From contig JAFDHB010000022.1 of the NCBI GenBank assembly GCA_019308985.1, forward strand, positions 1 to 33,557: DNA of 33,557 nucleotides, read 5' to 3'. A program made the position numbers and the translations under genes. This document shows positions 24,770 to 32,945 of this stretch, piece after piece. Within the stretch, counting starts at the first letter, position 1. Each line of letters opens with the position of its first letter. The stretch comes from Deltaproteobacteria bacterium. GTDB lineage: Bacteria; Desulfobacterota; DSM-4660; Desulfatiglandales; HGW-15. A model generated the notes under the pieces. It ran no database searches, had not been told where the DNA came from, and was given only the letters and a program-made list of their open reading frames with translations.

Positions 24770-25557
24770 AACGTTTTCTCTTGCCTGCAATTTTGGCATT
24801 GTCGCTCCACGGATTCCTCTTCAGTATCAATGGGCGGTGGCTTCAAGGGAAGATACGGCCTGCTCTCAGGAAGGAACCTGTGGTCATCTCCCTCGTCCCC
24901 ATATATCCGTCCAAGGGACACGTCGTAGCAAGCGAAAAAAGACCTGAGAAGGCCTCGCAAAAAGAAAAAAAACGGAGTCCAAGGATAAGGACCCCGAGGG
25001 AAAGGCGGAGAGAGATTCGAAAGGTGGCCGAGAGAAGCCCCGGGAGCAAGCTGGTCAAGAAAGCAACTCGGAAAGAACACAAGCTACCATCAGTACCAGG
25101 AGATAAGGCTGCTTTGACGGAACCTCCGAGGGAGCCGAAGGCCTATCAGCCGCAATCAGACAGGAAAAGGGAGCAAAAAAAAGAGGCGCAACCCATGCCC
25201 TCCGCCCCCTCGAGGGCAAAGGAGATCATCGTTCCGGAGAAAGGAGAGCAGGGAACAAAGGGTCAAACAACATCTCTTCAACTAAAGCTGGCTGTACCCC
25301 GCTACAAGGATAATCCTCCACCTGAGTACCCCAGGATCGCCCGCCGGAGGGGTTATGAGGGCACCGTGATCCTGGAAGTCCTGGTCGATCGGAAGGGTCG
25401 AGTGAAGAATATGAGATTGCTCAAGTCGAGCGGCTACAAGATACTGGACAGGGCTGCGTTGGACTCTGTCAAGAAGTGGCTGTTCGAACCTGCGCAGCGG
25501 GGAGGGAAAGAGACCGAGGCATGGGTAAAGATCCCGATTCGTTATCAATTAGAATGA
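24766..25557 (+). CDS. tonB: Energy transducer TonB
   Basis: 263 residues with a GTG start overlapping exbD by four bases. There is an N-terminal membrane anchor (about 4-20) containing the expected SLH (residues 13-15), then a long Lys/Arg/Glu/Pro-rich periplasmic linker (about 45-175), unusually basic. The C-terminal TonB domain (about 184-262) has PPPEYPRIARRRGYEGTVILEVLVDRKG, ending KIPIRYQLE. It contacts the TonB box of BtuB and passes on ExbBD-derived energy. It completes the operon; no terminator was seen after it. Confidence 0.92.
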   Translation: MKRFLLPAILALSLHGFLFSINGRWLQGKIRPALRKEPVVISLVPIYPSKGHVVASEKRPEKASQKEKKRSPRIRTPRERRREIRKVAERSPGSKLVKKATRKEHKLPSVPGDKAALTEPPREPKAYQPQSDRKREQKKEAQPMPSAPSRAKEIIVPEKGEQGTKGQTTSLQLKLAVPRYKDNPPPEYPRIARRRGYEGTVILEVLVDRKGRVKNMRLLKSSGYKILDRAALDSVKKWLFEPAQRGGKETEAWVKIPIRYQLE

Positions 25558-25897
25558 GCGGGGTCTCCCTTGGTGATGTCGATCCGGACGTTCAGAAGTG
25601 TATGATACCTGACTATTTTCCTGTGGACTTAAGAGGACTTTTTACTTATTGTAATTGTCGGAATTAGCTTTTGAGGGTCCGCCAGGCATACATCCCTATT
25701 TAGCGTTTTGCACCATGATGATGGTTCTACCAACGAAATGAACCGTTCCGAAGGCTTCCATAACGGCATCGCGATTCGTAATGTATGGACAGAAATCATT
25801 TCAGTTAGTGGTCAAGCTGGTTGACCGGCGGACCGGTTTCCTCATGGTTTAGGTCAAACACCTAGCAACGTTAACCTTCTAACAGAGGAGGGTGGCC
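25558..25897. other. Intergenic region upstream of sugar ABC importer
   Basis: 340 bases with no supported gene. It contains two short inverted repeats that look like operators (25810-25826 and 25851-25863). No clear terminator for the btu operon was found. Confidence 0.45.
25810..25826. promoter_or_regulatory. Candidate operator: GGTCAA-N5-TTGACC inverted repeat
   Basis: GGTCAA (25810-25815) and TTGACC (25821-25826) are perfect arms around GCTGG. A second, weaker palindrome AGGT-CAAAC-ACCT lies at 25851-25863, also with GGTCAA. Two related half-sites about 40 bp apart, 35-75 bases before the ABC genes, suit a dimeric regulator such as the GntR family, but the regulator is not in the window. 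Confidence 0.4.
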
Positions 25898-27250
25898 ATG
25901 AAAAAATCGGGAATTTTCTTGGCAGGTGTTATCCTATTTGTGTTTTTCGTCGGCGTTGTCGATATTATGGCACAAGAGGCGGGTCTTTCCTTTTGGACGA
26001 CAGAGATCGAGCCTAAACGGATGGCGATTCAAAGGGACTTGGCAAAACGGTTTACAAGGGATACGGGGATAGGGATAGAAATCGTACCGGTCGAGGAGAG
26101 CGAACTTCCTACGCGGGTCTTGGCCGCTGCCGCGGCCAATGCATTGCCTGATATGATATTTGTCCCCCTGGACTACGTGATTGCCTGGGCAAAGGAAGGG
26201 GTGCTGGATCCTGCTGCGGCGTCGAGAATAATAAGAGAGATGGGTGTTGACAGTTTTTCTAAAGGACCCTTGAGGCTTGCAAGGGTGGACGGTGGAGGAT
26301 GGGCGGCAATACCGGCCGATGGATGGGGCCAACTCTTGCTTTACCGGAAGGATCTTTTTGCGGCTGCGGCACCTGACGTGTTGCTTGGTCCTCCTGATAC
26401 GTGGGAGGAGATCTTGGCTGCGGCCCAGGCCCTGCATGACCCGCCAAAGGTCTGGGGCATTGCCGTGGGTACGGATCCAACTCAAGTGTATACCCAGCAG
26501 GTGTTCGAGCAGTTTGCTCTTTCAAACGGGGCAAGGCTGGTCAACCCCAAGAGTGGAGAGGTGGATTTGATCACTCCGGAATTCTTGCAGACTTTGAAAT
26601 TCTATAAGAAACTGGCAGGGTTTACACCACCCGGGAATATCTACTGGCGACAGACCCGCGAAGACTACTTCGGGGGAAGACTGGCAATGATCATTTGGTC
26701 ACCTTTCATACTGGATGAAATGGCCGGCCTAAGGGATTCGGTTCCTGTGACAGCCAAGGACCTGAGAAAGCCACTGCATGAGTCCACGGGGATTATCACG
26801 GCCTTCAAGGGCCCAATGGGTCCAAAGGCCGCCCAGTGGGGGCAGGTGAGCTACTTCGGTATACCCGTCGGGGCGGATGCAAGGGTGACGAAATGGGCCA
26901 AGTTTCTGCTCGGGGAAGGATATGTGGACTGGCTGAGCATGGCCCCGGAAGGCAAGTTTCCGCTGAGACCTAGGTATGTCAATGAGTGGAAGCAACTGCG
27001 GATCGGAGTGGACAGAAAAGCGAAGATTGCCGATCTCTATCCGGACGAAGTCATCGATACGATTATTTTGGGGGTTGATAGTTTCGACCGCTGGGGTTTC
27101 GCTTCAGGCAAAGGTGCCTGCGTAGGCCAAGTATACGGAACCAAGACCCTGATCAGGTTGCTCCGGAGGTATCTCGACGGGGAACTCACGGCCGAAGAAA
27201 CGGCGAGTCAGATGAACCGGGCGATTCGTGCACTTGAAGGGTGTTCCTAA
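25898..27250 (+). CDS. ABC sugar importer substrate-binding protein (family 1)
   Basis: 450 residues from ATG 25898 with GAGGAGGG upstream. The signal peptide (about 1-25) has VILFVFFVGVVDIMAQ. The mature protein has the MalE/UgpB pattern: LSFWTTEIEPKR, FTRDTGIGIEIVPV, AAAANALPDMIFVPLDYVIAWAKEGVLDPA, IPADGWGQLLLYRKDLFAAA and PDTWEEILAAAQAL. It binds a carbohydrate or similar solute in the periplasm. The region AKFLLGEGYVDWLSMAPEGKFPLRPRYVNEWK is the usual C-terminal lobe. The solute is not predictable. It is the first gene of a three-gene importer. Confidence 0.9.
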   Translation: MKKSGIFLAGVILFVFFVGVVDIMAQEAGLSFWTTEIEPKRMAIQRDLAKRFTRDTGIGIEIVPVEESELPTRVLAAAAANALPDMIFVPLDYVIAWAKEGVLDPAAASRIIREMGVDSFSKGPLRLARVDGGGWAAIPADGWGQLLLYRKDLFAAAAPDVLLGPPDTWEEILAAAQALHDPPKVWGIAVGTDPTQVYTQQVFEQFALSNGARLVNPKSGEVDLITPEFLQTLKFYKKLAGFTPPGNIYWRQTREDYFGGRLAMIIWSPFILDEMAGLRDSVPVTAKDLRKPLHESTGIITAFKGPMGPKAAQWGQVSYFGIPVGADARVTKWAKFLLGEGYVDWLSMAPEGKFPLRPRYVNEWKQLRIGVDRKAKIADLYPDEVIDTIILGVDSFDRWGFASGKGACVGQVYGTKTLIRLLRRYLDGELTAEETASQMNRAIRALEGCS

Positions 27251-27304
27251 CAGTTTGGGGGGTCCTATGCATGTCTACGTGTGAAAGAGCCGAAAGGTGG
27301 CTCA

Positions 27305-28201
27305 ATGAAGTCTGAATTGGCCAGGAGAGAGCAACGCCTTGCCTACTTGTTGCTGGGACCCCCCTGTACCATAGTATCAGCCCTGATCCTTTTTCCTGTC
27401 CTGTGGAATCTCTGGCTGGCCTTTCATAAAGTTCGATTATTGGATTTGCGCCGCTTCCATTGGTGGGACCTAGACAGGAGCCTCAACAACTTCATAAAGG
27501 TCCTCTCCCATTACGATTTCCAGCCTGCTCTCAAGGCGACACTCTTTTATTCGGTTGGGGGAACTCTTCTGGCCCTCGTTATGGGTCTTGCTGCCGCCCT
27601 GCTGGTGTACAGGCGCTTCAGGGGGAGAGGAGTGGTGCGGGGAATCTTTCTGATTCCTTACGTCGCACCCGTGGTTGCCGTGGCCTTTGCTTGGCGCTTT
27701 ATCCTGGATCCCAGGGGAGTGGTCATGACCGCTATGATCGGAACGGGCATCCTGGAACAACCCATTCATCTCCTGAGTCAACGTCCCTGGGCCATGATTT
27801 CCCTTATAGCCTTCGAGGGGTGGCGCTATTTTCCTTTTGACTTTCTTTTCATCCTGGCGCGGCTTCAGGCCATACCCGACGAGCTCTATGAGGCGGCATC
27901 CGTGGACGGGGCGACGCCACTACAGAAGTTCTTCTACGTAACTCTTCCTCAATTGAAGTTGGTCCTTGCTACGCTTCTTATGCTTCGTTTTATGTGGACT
28001 TTCAATAAGTTTGACGATGTATTCCTGGTCACGCAGGGTACTGCGGGGACCAGGGTCCTAACCATCAAAGTCTACGATTTCCTTATTGGAGAGTTCGATG
28101 TCGGGGCTGGAGCTGCAATGGCCCTTGTGCTTTTCGCCATCCTAGGTGGCCTTATGTTGATATACTTCAGATTTGTCATGACAAGGGCAGAAGAGGAATA
28201 G
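27305..28201 (+). CDS. ABC sugar importer permease (MalF-like)
   Basis: 298 residues from ATG 27305, with AAAGGTGG closely upstream; an in-frame GTG at 27281 has no ribosome-binding site. There are six membrane helices. The EAA loop that docks the ATPase is EAASVDGATPLQKFFYVTLP (196-215). PYVAPVVAVAFAWRFILDPRG is typical of UgpA/MalF proteins. It pairs with the next gene. Confidence 0.92.
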   Translation: MKSELARREQRLAYLLLGPPCTIVSALILFPVLWNLWLAFHKVRLLDLRRFHWWDLDRSLNNFIKVLSHYDFQPALKATLFYSVGGTLLALVMGLAAALLVYRRFRGRGVVRGIFLIPYVAPVVAVAFAWRFILDPRGVVMTAMIGTGILEQPIHLLSQRPWAMISLIAFEGWRYFPFDFLFILARLQAIPDELYEAASVDGATPLQKFFYVTLPQLKLVLATLLMLRFMWTFNKFDDVFLVTQGTAGTRVLTIKVYDFLIGEFDVGAGAAMALVLFAILGGLMLIYFRFVMTRAEEE

Positions 28202-28204
28202 GTT

Positions 28205-29053
28205 ATGGAACGAGAAAATATCGAGGGATCGGTATTGGGTGTTTTTCGCGTCCTCGGCTTGGTTTTGCTTGTCATCATTGTGTTGTTCCCCTTCTACTGG
28301 ATGATCGTGGCATCCTTGAAGCCGATCGTGATCCTCGCTATGAATCCCCTTGATCTAGGGCTCAGGCCCGCAGACCTCTCCTTCAGCGCTTACAGGGAGG
28401 TATGGACACAATTCCGATTCGGCCGTTACTTTGCAAACAGCCTTTATGTCTCTTCTTTGACGGTCCTTCTAACGGTCAGCGTTGCCACTCTGGCCGCCTA
28501 TACTATCGCCAGACTACGTTTTAGGGGAAAGGCCTTTCTTTCAAGAAGCATTCTCGTCATATATATGTTCCCTGCCATCGTCATTGCCGTACCGATGTAT
28601 TCCCTTTACACGAAGTTGGGCCTCCGAAATGATCTCCGCGGACTGCTATTGATATACCTGGCCCAGACCTTGCCGGTCGCCATATACATGCTCTACAGCT
28701 ATTTCAAGACCCTTCCACCCGACCTTGAGGAGGCAGGGCTAATTGACGGCTGCACAAGGATCGGGGTCATAGGGAGGATAACCATACCCCTTAGCCTGCC
28801 GGCCATGGCAAGTGTTGCACTCTACACGTTCATGATTGCCTGGAACGAATTTCTGTTCGCGTTTCTTTTTTTGGATAGCCCCTCAAAGTTCACACTTTCA
28901 AGGGGGATAATGCAGATTGCCGACAATATTAATGTCTCGCAGCAGTTGCTGATGGCCTCTGCTGTGATAGCGACGGTCCCGGTTATTATCATTTTTTTGG
29001 CCCTCGAACGATACCTGGTGAGGGGCCTTACGGCAGGCGCGGTAAAGGCATGA
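28205..29053 (+). CDS. ABC sugar importer permease (MalG-like)
   Basis: 282 residues starting 3 bases after the previous stop. There are six membrane helices. The start FPFYWMIVASLKP is a MalG/UgpE hallmark, and the EAA loop EEAGLIDGCTRIGVIGRITIP is at 175-195. It ends ERYLVRGLTAGAVKA, also typical. No gene for the cognate ATPase (MalK/UgpC type) follows; an ATPase encoded elsewhere must be assumed. Confidence 0.93.
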   Translation: MERENIEGSVLGVFRVLGLVLLVIIVLFPFYWMIVASLKPIVILAMNPLDLGLRPADLSFSAYREVWTQFRFGRYFANSLYVSSLTVLLTVSVATLAAYTIARLRFRGKAFLSRSILVIYMFPAIVIAVPMYSLYTKLGLRNDLRGLLLIYLAQTLPVAIYMLYSYFKTLPPDLEEAGLIDGCTRIGVIGRITIPLSLPAMASVALYTFMIAWNEFLFAFLFLDSPSKFTLSRGIMQIADNINVSQQLLMASAVIATVPVIIIFLALERYLVRGLTAGAVKA

Positions 29054-29208
29054 GGCGAAGGCGGGCAGAAGGGTGCCGATCCCAGGCCTGATCTGATGGT
29101 CCAGATATGCCCATGGCCATTGCGGCACACTCTTTTTTGGGCGATAAAATCCTTAGGAACCGAGGCGTGTTGTTTGACTTGCAGCTAGCAGCGAACGCCC
29201 TCTGGTGG

Positions 29209-29239
29209 TTGACTTCATGACAGAAAAGGTAGATAAAAT
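29209..29239 (+). promoter_or_regulatory. Weak promoter candidate upstream of nadC
   Basis: TTGACT (29209-29214) and GATAAA (29232-29237, 17-bp spacer) or TAAAAT (29234-29239, 19-bp spacer) lie in the 259-base gap before nadC, so nadC may not depend on the ABC operon. Confidence 0.35.
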
Positions 29240-29312
29240 GCTCTTCCAGGGAAAGAAAAAGCCTTGCTGTCGGGAATCGGGCAGGTTTGTCCCAGGGCAT
29301 TGAGAACGTCAA

Positions 29313-30161
29313 ATGAAAGCAATGGAAAAAAGCGAGGATATTTTAAGGATTATACAGCGAGCCCTCGAGGAGGACATAGGAAGTGGTGACGTTACCACGG
29401 AATGCACGGTGCGGCCCGGGACGAAAATCCGCGGAGAGATGTTCGCCAAGGAAAGGGGTGTTGTCGCCGGTGTGGATATCGCAAGAAAGACATTTGAGGT
29501 CATGGATCCGGGACTGGGATTTACCCCTAGGGTCCGAGATGGTGACCTAGTAAGCAGGGGCATCGTGATCGCGGAGATATTCGGCGAGGCCCGCTCTATC
29601 CTGAGCGCTGAAAGGGTGGCATTGAACTTTATCCAGAGGATGTCGGGGATAGCCTCCTTGACAAGGAGATTCGTGGAGGCGGTAGAGCACACGAAGGCCG
29701 TCATCATTGATACCAGGAAGACCGCCCCGGGGCTGAGGGTCCTGGACAAGATGGCCGTTCGCATGGGCGGAGGAGAAAACCACAGGTTTGGCCTCTTCGA
29801 CATGGTGTTGATCAAGGAAAATCATATCACAGCCGCAGGGGGAATAACCAGGGCGGTCAAACTGGTAAGAGAAAGGGACACCTTGAAGCGCCCTATCGAG
29901 GTGGAGGTCAGGACCCTCGAGGAGTTGGAGGAGGCACTGAACTTAGGGCTTGACAGGATCATGCTGGACAACATGTCCATAGAAGACATGAGAAAGGCGG
30001 TGGAGATGACCCAAGGTCGCACGCCCCTTGAGGCTTCGGGCAGAGTGTCCTTGGAAAACGTTGTCGAGATCGCTGAAACCGGAGTGGACTTTATTTCCGT
30101 GGGCAGCCTCACCCATTCAGTAAATGCAATGGATATTAGCCTGATACTCAAAGACAATTAG
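29313..30161 (+). CDS. nadC: Quinolinate phosphoribosyltransferase
   Basis: 282 residues. Family motifs are intact: EEDIGSGDVTTE (19-30), LSAERVALNFIQRMSGIAS (97-115), IDTRKTAPGLR (132-142), GGGENHRFGL (152-161) and KENHI (168-172), with VDFISVGSLTHS in the barrel. NadC condenses quinolinate and PRPP to nicotinate mononucleotide with CO2 release, the entry to NAD. It is cytosolic and usually a dimer or hexamer. ATG 29313 is used; ATG 29322 is possible. nadA and nadB are not present in the window. Confidence 0.95.
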   Translation: MKAMEKSEDILRIIQRALEEDIGSGDVTTECTVRPGTKIRGEMFAKERGVVAGVDIARKTFEVMDPGLGFTPRVRDGDLVSRGIVIAEIFGEARSILSAERVALNFIQRMSGIASLTRRFVEAVEHTKAVIIDTRKTAPGLRVLDKMAVRMGGGENHRFGLFDMVLIKENHITAAGGITRAVKLVRERDTLKRPIEVEVRTLEELEEALNLGLDRIMLDNMSIEDMRKAVEMTQGRTPLEASGRVSLENVVEIAETGVDFISVGSLTHSVNAMDISLILKDN

Positions 30162-30351
30162 GCCGAAAAGCCGGCCATATCAACAAAGTGCGAAGTAATC
30201 CAAAGAAAAGAAGTCCTGGAGTTGTCTACCTTTTGCAGGACCGCCATCCTGCCGCCATATGAAAATTGAGTGTTCCAGCCTGGAATTATTCCATCAAATG
30301 TGGCACTGTAAGGGAAATCTCGGCTACAGAAATTAATCAGGGGGAAATAAT

Positions 30352-32520
30352 ATGGGAAAAGAGGCCGGAAGAGGAAGGAGGGAAGTAAGAACGGGAATCT
30401 GCGGCATATGCCCGGGCGGATGTGGTGCGAAGATAGAGCTGGTGGACGGTAAGATCAACAAGATACTGCCCATCAAGGGCCATCCGGTAGATGTGGTTTG
30501 TGTTCGGGGGGTCCATGCAAAGGAGATCGTTTACTCTGATGATCGGCTCAAGTATCCCATGCTCAGGGTCGGGGAGAAGGGGGAAGGAAAATTTGAGCGT
30601 ATCACCTGGGACCAGGCCCTGGACCGGATCGCCGGCGCCTTTGACAAAATCAAGAAGACCTACGGCCCGGAGGCGGTGATGACATATTTCGGGCGTGGCA
30701 GCTTTGACAATAACCTCACTGATGTCTTCGGGATCCGGGCGATGCCGACACAGGGGACATCCGGTTTCATCTTCCCCTTCGGCTCGCCCAATGCCTCCGG
30801 GGTTGCCGCTATCTGCTATGTCTCCTACGGCATTTTCGCGCCCGCGGCGACCTTCGGTGCGCCCATGACATTCACTTTTTCGGATTTCCGAAACGCGGAC
30901 CTGATCGTGATATGGGGGGCTAATCCTCCAACAGATTCCCCTCCGGACAAGGTGAAAAGAATCCTCGCAGCCAAGAAACGCGGGGCCAGGGTGATAGCGA
31001 TTGACCACATGCGATCCGATATGGCGGAAAAGGCCGATCAGTGGATCGGGGTGCGCCCGGGGACGGACGGAGCCCTGGCACTGGGCATGATGAACGTGAT
31101 AATAGACGAAGGTCTCTATGATGAAGCCTTTGTGCGGAACTGGACCGTAGGTTTTGATGAACTTCGGCGATACGTGGAGCACTTCCCCCCGGATGTCGCC
31201 GAGAGAATTACTCGGGTACCCAGGGATACGATCGTAGAGATCGCCCGTGAGATAGCAAAGGCGAAGGGGGCTTCCCTGGTCATGTATACCGGGCTCGAGT
31301 ATACCAACAGTGGAGTCCAGAATATTCGTTCCGTCCTTTGCCTTTGGGGAATCACAGGGAACATAGACGTACCGGGGGGACTGGTGTTCAGACCCCGGAG
31401 CTCCGTGAAGTTCCCGCGCATCAGCCTGGATCCCCCAAAGGGAGTCAAGCCCATAGGCGCTGATAAGTATCCCCTGTTCTGTGACATGCTCAAATCAGCC
31501 CAGTTCATGGAGGCCCCCAGGGCTATTCTCAACAATGATCCCTATCCTGTCAGGGGACTTCTCATACTGGGCGCTTCTCTTCTCACCAGCCTTCCCAACC
31601 CGGAGATTTGGAAAGAATGTTTTAGAAAGCTTGATTTTATGGTGACCTTCGACCGATTCATGACGGCAGACGCGATGTACGCTGATATCGTCCTGCCGGC
31701 AACCACCAATTTCGAGAACCTGGGCTACCAGAGGTATCCTGGAGGCTACTGCCAATTGAGGCAGAGAATCATAGAACCAATAGGCGAGGCCAGGTCAGGT
31801 TTTCAGTTCCTTGTGGATTTGGCCCGGAAGCTCGGATACGGGGATCTGTTCCCGGCCACGGAAGAGGAAAGGGTCAAGTGGGCCTTTGAGCATGGGCCGG
31901 TATCGCTTGAAGAGCTGGAGGCCCATCCCGAGGGGGTCAGGTACGATGCAGGGAAGGTGGAGTATCGAAAATACGAAAGGGGCCTTCTTCGTCGGGACGG
32001 AAAACCAGGGTTTAACACACCATCCGGAAAATTTGAAATCGTCTCCAGCCTGCTGAAAAAATACGGGTACGACGGGCTGCCCATTTATGTGGAACCTCAA
32101 GAAGGGCCGGTGGGGAGCCCGGACCTTTACAGGAGATATCCCCTGGTGCTCAATACCGGGGCAAGGCTCCAGTCGGCATTCAGGTCTCAGCACCTGAACA
32201 TCCCCGGGCTGCTGAAATTGCAACCGAAACCCTATGTGCTCATTAACCCTGTTGATGCGAAGGCCCGTGGTATATCTCACGGGGACAAGGTATGGGTGGA
32301 GTCACAACGAGGCAGGGTCGGTGTCTGGGCCGGGGTGACGGATGCCGTGATGACGGGTCAGGTGGAAGTGAACGTAGGCGGAGGCAGCCCGATCCAGGCA
32401 AAGGAATGGCGCGACGCAAATACGAACTACGTCACCGACTTTGAAAACCGCGACCCTATTTCGGGGTTTCCCGTGTACAAGGCATTGCTATGCGAAGTAA
32501 AGAAGCGGGAGGAAGATTAG
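30352..32520 (+). CDS. Molybdopterin oxidoreductase family, acetylene-hydratase-like (DMSO reductase superfamily)
   Basis: 722 residues. The N-terminal [4Fe-4S] site is C17-x2-C20-x3-C24-x25-C50. Domains II and III have RITWDQALDRIAGAFDKI, VIWGANPPTDSPP, DHMRSDMAEKADQWIGVRPGTDGALALGMMNVII and LCLWGITGNIDVPGG. The C-terminal pterin domain starts near 605 (YPLVLNTGARLQSAFRSQHLN). A candidate metal ligand is C155 in AICYVSYG. No twin-arginine signal is present, so it is probably cytoplasmic. Length and layout resemble acetylene hydratase and its relatives, but that chemistry is not proven. No iron-sulfur or membrane partner gene flanks it. The ribosome-binding site is GGGGGAAA. Confidence 0.88.
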   Translation: MGKEAGRGRREVRTGICGICPGGCGAKIELVDGKINKILPIKGHPVDVVCVRGVHAKEIVYSDDRLKYPMLRVGEKGEGKFERITWDQALDRIAGAFDKIKKTYGPEAVMTYFGRGSFDNNLTDVFGIRAMPTQGTSGFIFPFGSPNASGVAAICYVSYGIFAPAATFGAPMTFTFSDFRNADLIVIWGANPPTDSPPDKVKRILAAKKRGARVIAIDHMRSDMAEKADQWIGVRPGTDGALALGMMNVIIDEGLYDEAFVRNWTVGFDELRRYVEHFPPDVAERITRVPRDTIVEIAREIAKAKGASLVMYTGLEYTNSGVQNIRSVLCLWGITGNIDVPGGLVFRPRSSVKFPRISLDPPKGVKPIGADKYPLFCDMLKSAQFMEAPRAILNNDPYPVRGLLILGASLLTSLPNPEIWKECFRKLDFMVTFDRFMTADAMYADIVLPATTNFENLGYQRYPGGYCQLRQRIIEPIGEARSGFQFLVDLARKLGYGDLFPATEEERVKWAFEHGPVSLEELEAHPEGVRYDAGKVEYRKYERGLLRRDGKPGFNTPSGKFEIVSSLLKKYGYDGLPIYVEPQEGPVGSPDLYRRYPLVLNTGARLQSAFRSQHLNIPGLLKLQPKPYVLINPVDAKARGISHGDKVWVESQRGRVGVWAGVTDAVMTGQVEVNVGGGSPIQAKEWRDANTNYVTDFENRDPISGFPVYKALLCEVKKREED

Positions 32521-32523
32521 GAA

Positions 32524-32571
32524 TTAGAACCGCAGGTGTGTAATCCAAATTGAGGTGTCAACGAGTACCAT
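32524..32571 (-). pseudogene. Truncated vapC (PIN-domain toxin) remnant
   Basis: The minus frame from ATG 32571 reads MVLVDTSIWITHLRF then stops (TAA, 32526-32524). The first 14 residues match the start of VapC PIN-domain ribonucleases, with first active-site Asp D5. Everything after residue 15 is lost; the adjoining sequence is the end of the molybdopterin gene (stop 32520). It starts 7 bases after the vapB stop, the normal toxin spacing. It cannot be an active toxin. Confidence 0.75.
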
Positions 32572-32578
32572 GATTGCC

Positions 32579-32770
32579 CTATGCCGGTCTTCGTCTCCGA
32601 ATCGGGCGCAGGCTGTTTTCGGTGCCACCGAGTTTGGCGAGGCGTTTGCTGCTTTCCCTGGCAATCAGGGCTTCCAAGCCAAGTCTCACCAGGGAAGTCT
32701 TCTCTTTGACACCTGTGAGTCGGGATGCCTGTTCGAGAATCTCGTCATCAATATTTATTGTTGTTCTCAT
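32579..32770 (-). CDS. vapB: VapB-type antitoxin (ribbon-helix-helix)
   Basis: 63 residues: MRTTINIDDEILEQASRLTGVKEKT, then SLVRLGLEALIARESSKRLAKLGG and a basic tail RPIRRRRPA. This is the VapB family: the N-terminal strand pairs as a ribbon-helix-helix dimer on operator DNA, and the C-terminal tail normally wraps the VapC toxin. Length is normal and the frame is intact. The partner toxin downstream is truncated, so this is now a solitary antitoxin. It may still act as an autorepressor or neutralise related toxins. Its start codon lies about where transcription from the candidate promoter should begin, so the mRNA may be leaderless. Confidence 0.82.
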   Translation of the reverse strand: MRTTINIDDEILEQASRLTGVKEKTSLVRLGLEALIARESSKRLAKLGGTENSLRPIRRRRPA

Positions 32771-32777
32771 ACATATT

Positions 32778-32806
32778 TATATGCACCAAATATGCATATA
32801 TGTCAA
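32778..32806 (-). promoter_or_regulatory. vapB promoter with overlapping operator
   Basis: On the minus strand a -35 TTGACA (32801-32806), a 17-bp spacer and -10 CATATA (32778-32783) precede vapB. The -10 and spacer are covered by an inverted repeat TATATGCA-N7-TGCATATA (32778-32800), a natural VapB operator. Expected transcription start is about 32770-32771, at the vapB ATG. Confidence 0.6.
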
Positions 32807-32945
32807 GGGAGAAACCCCAAAGGGCCAATGACATAAACCGGGCTTCCGTAATTTCTCAATATCTCGACTTTCCAGTGGACCGCCCAGTCTTTTAGGGGCT
32901 TGAGGACCCTCAAGGCATGGGGCATAACGGCCCGAATCATAACCC

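Noticed and set aside
15986..30161. NAD-biosynthesis cluster formed by pncA and nadC
   Set aside because: They are 12.7 kb apart, in different units with unrelated genes between them.
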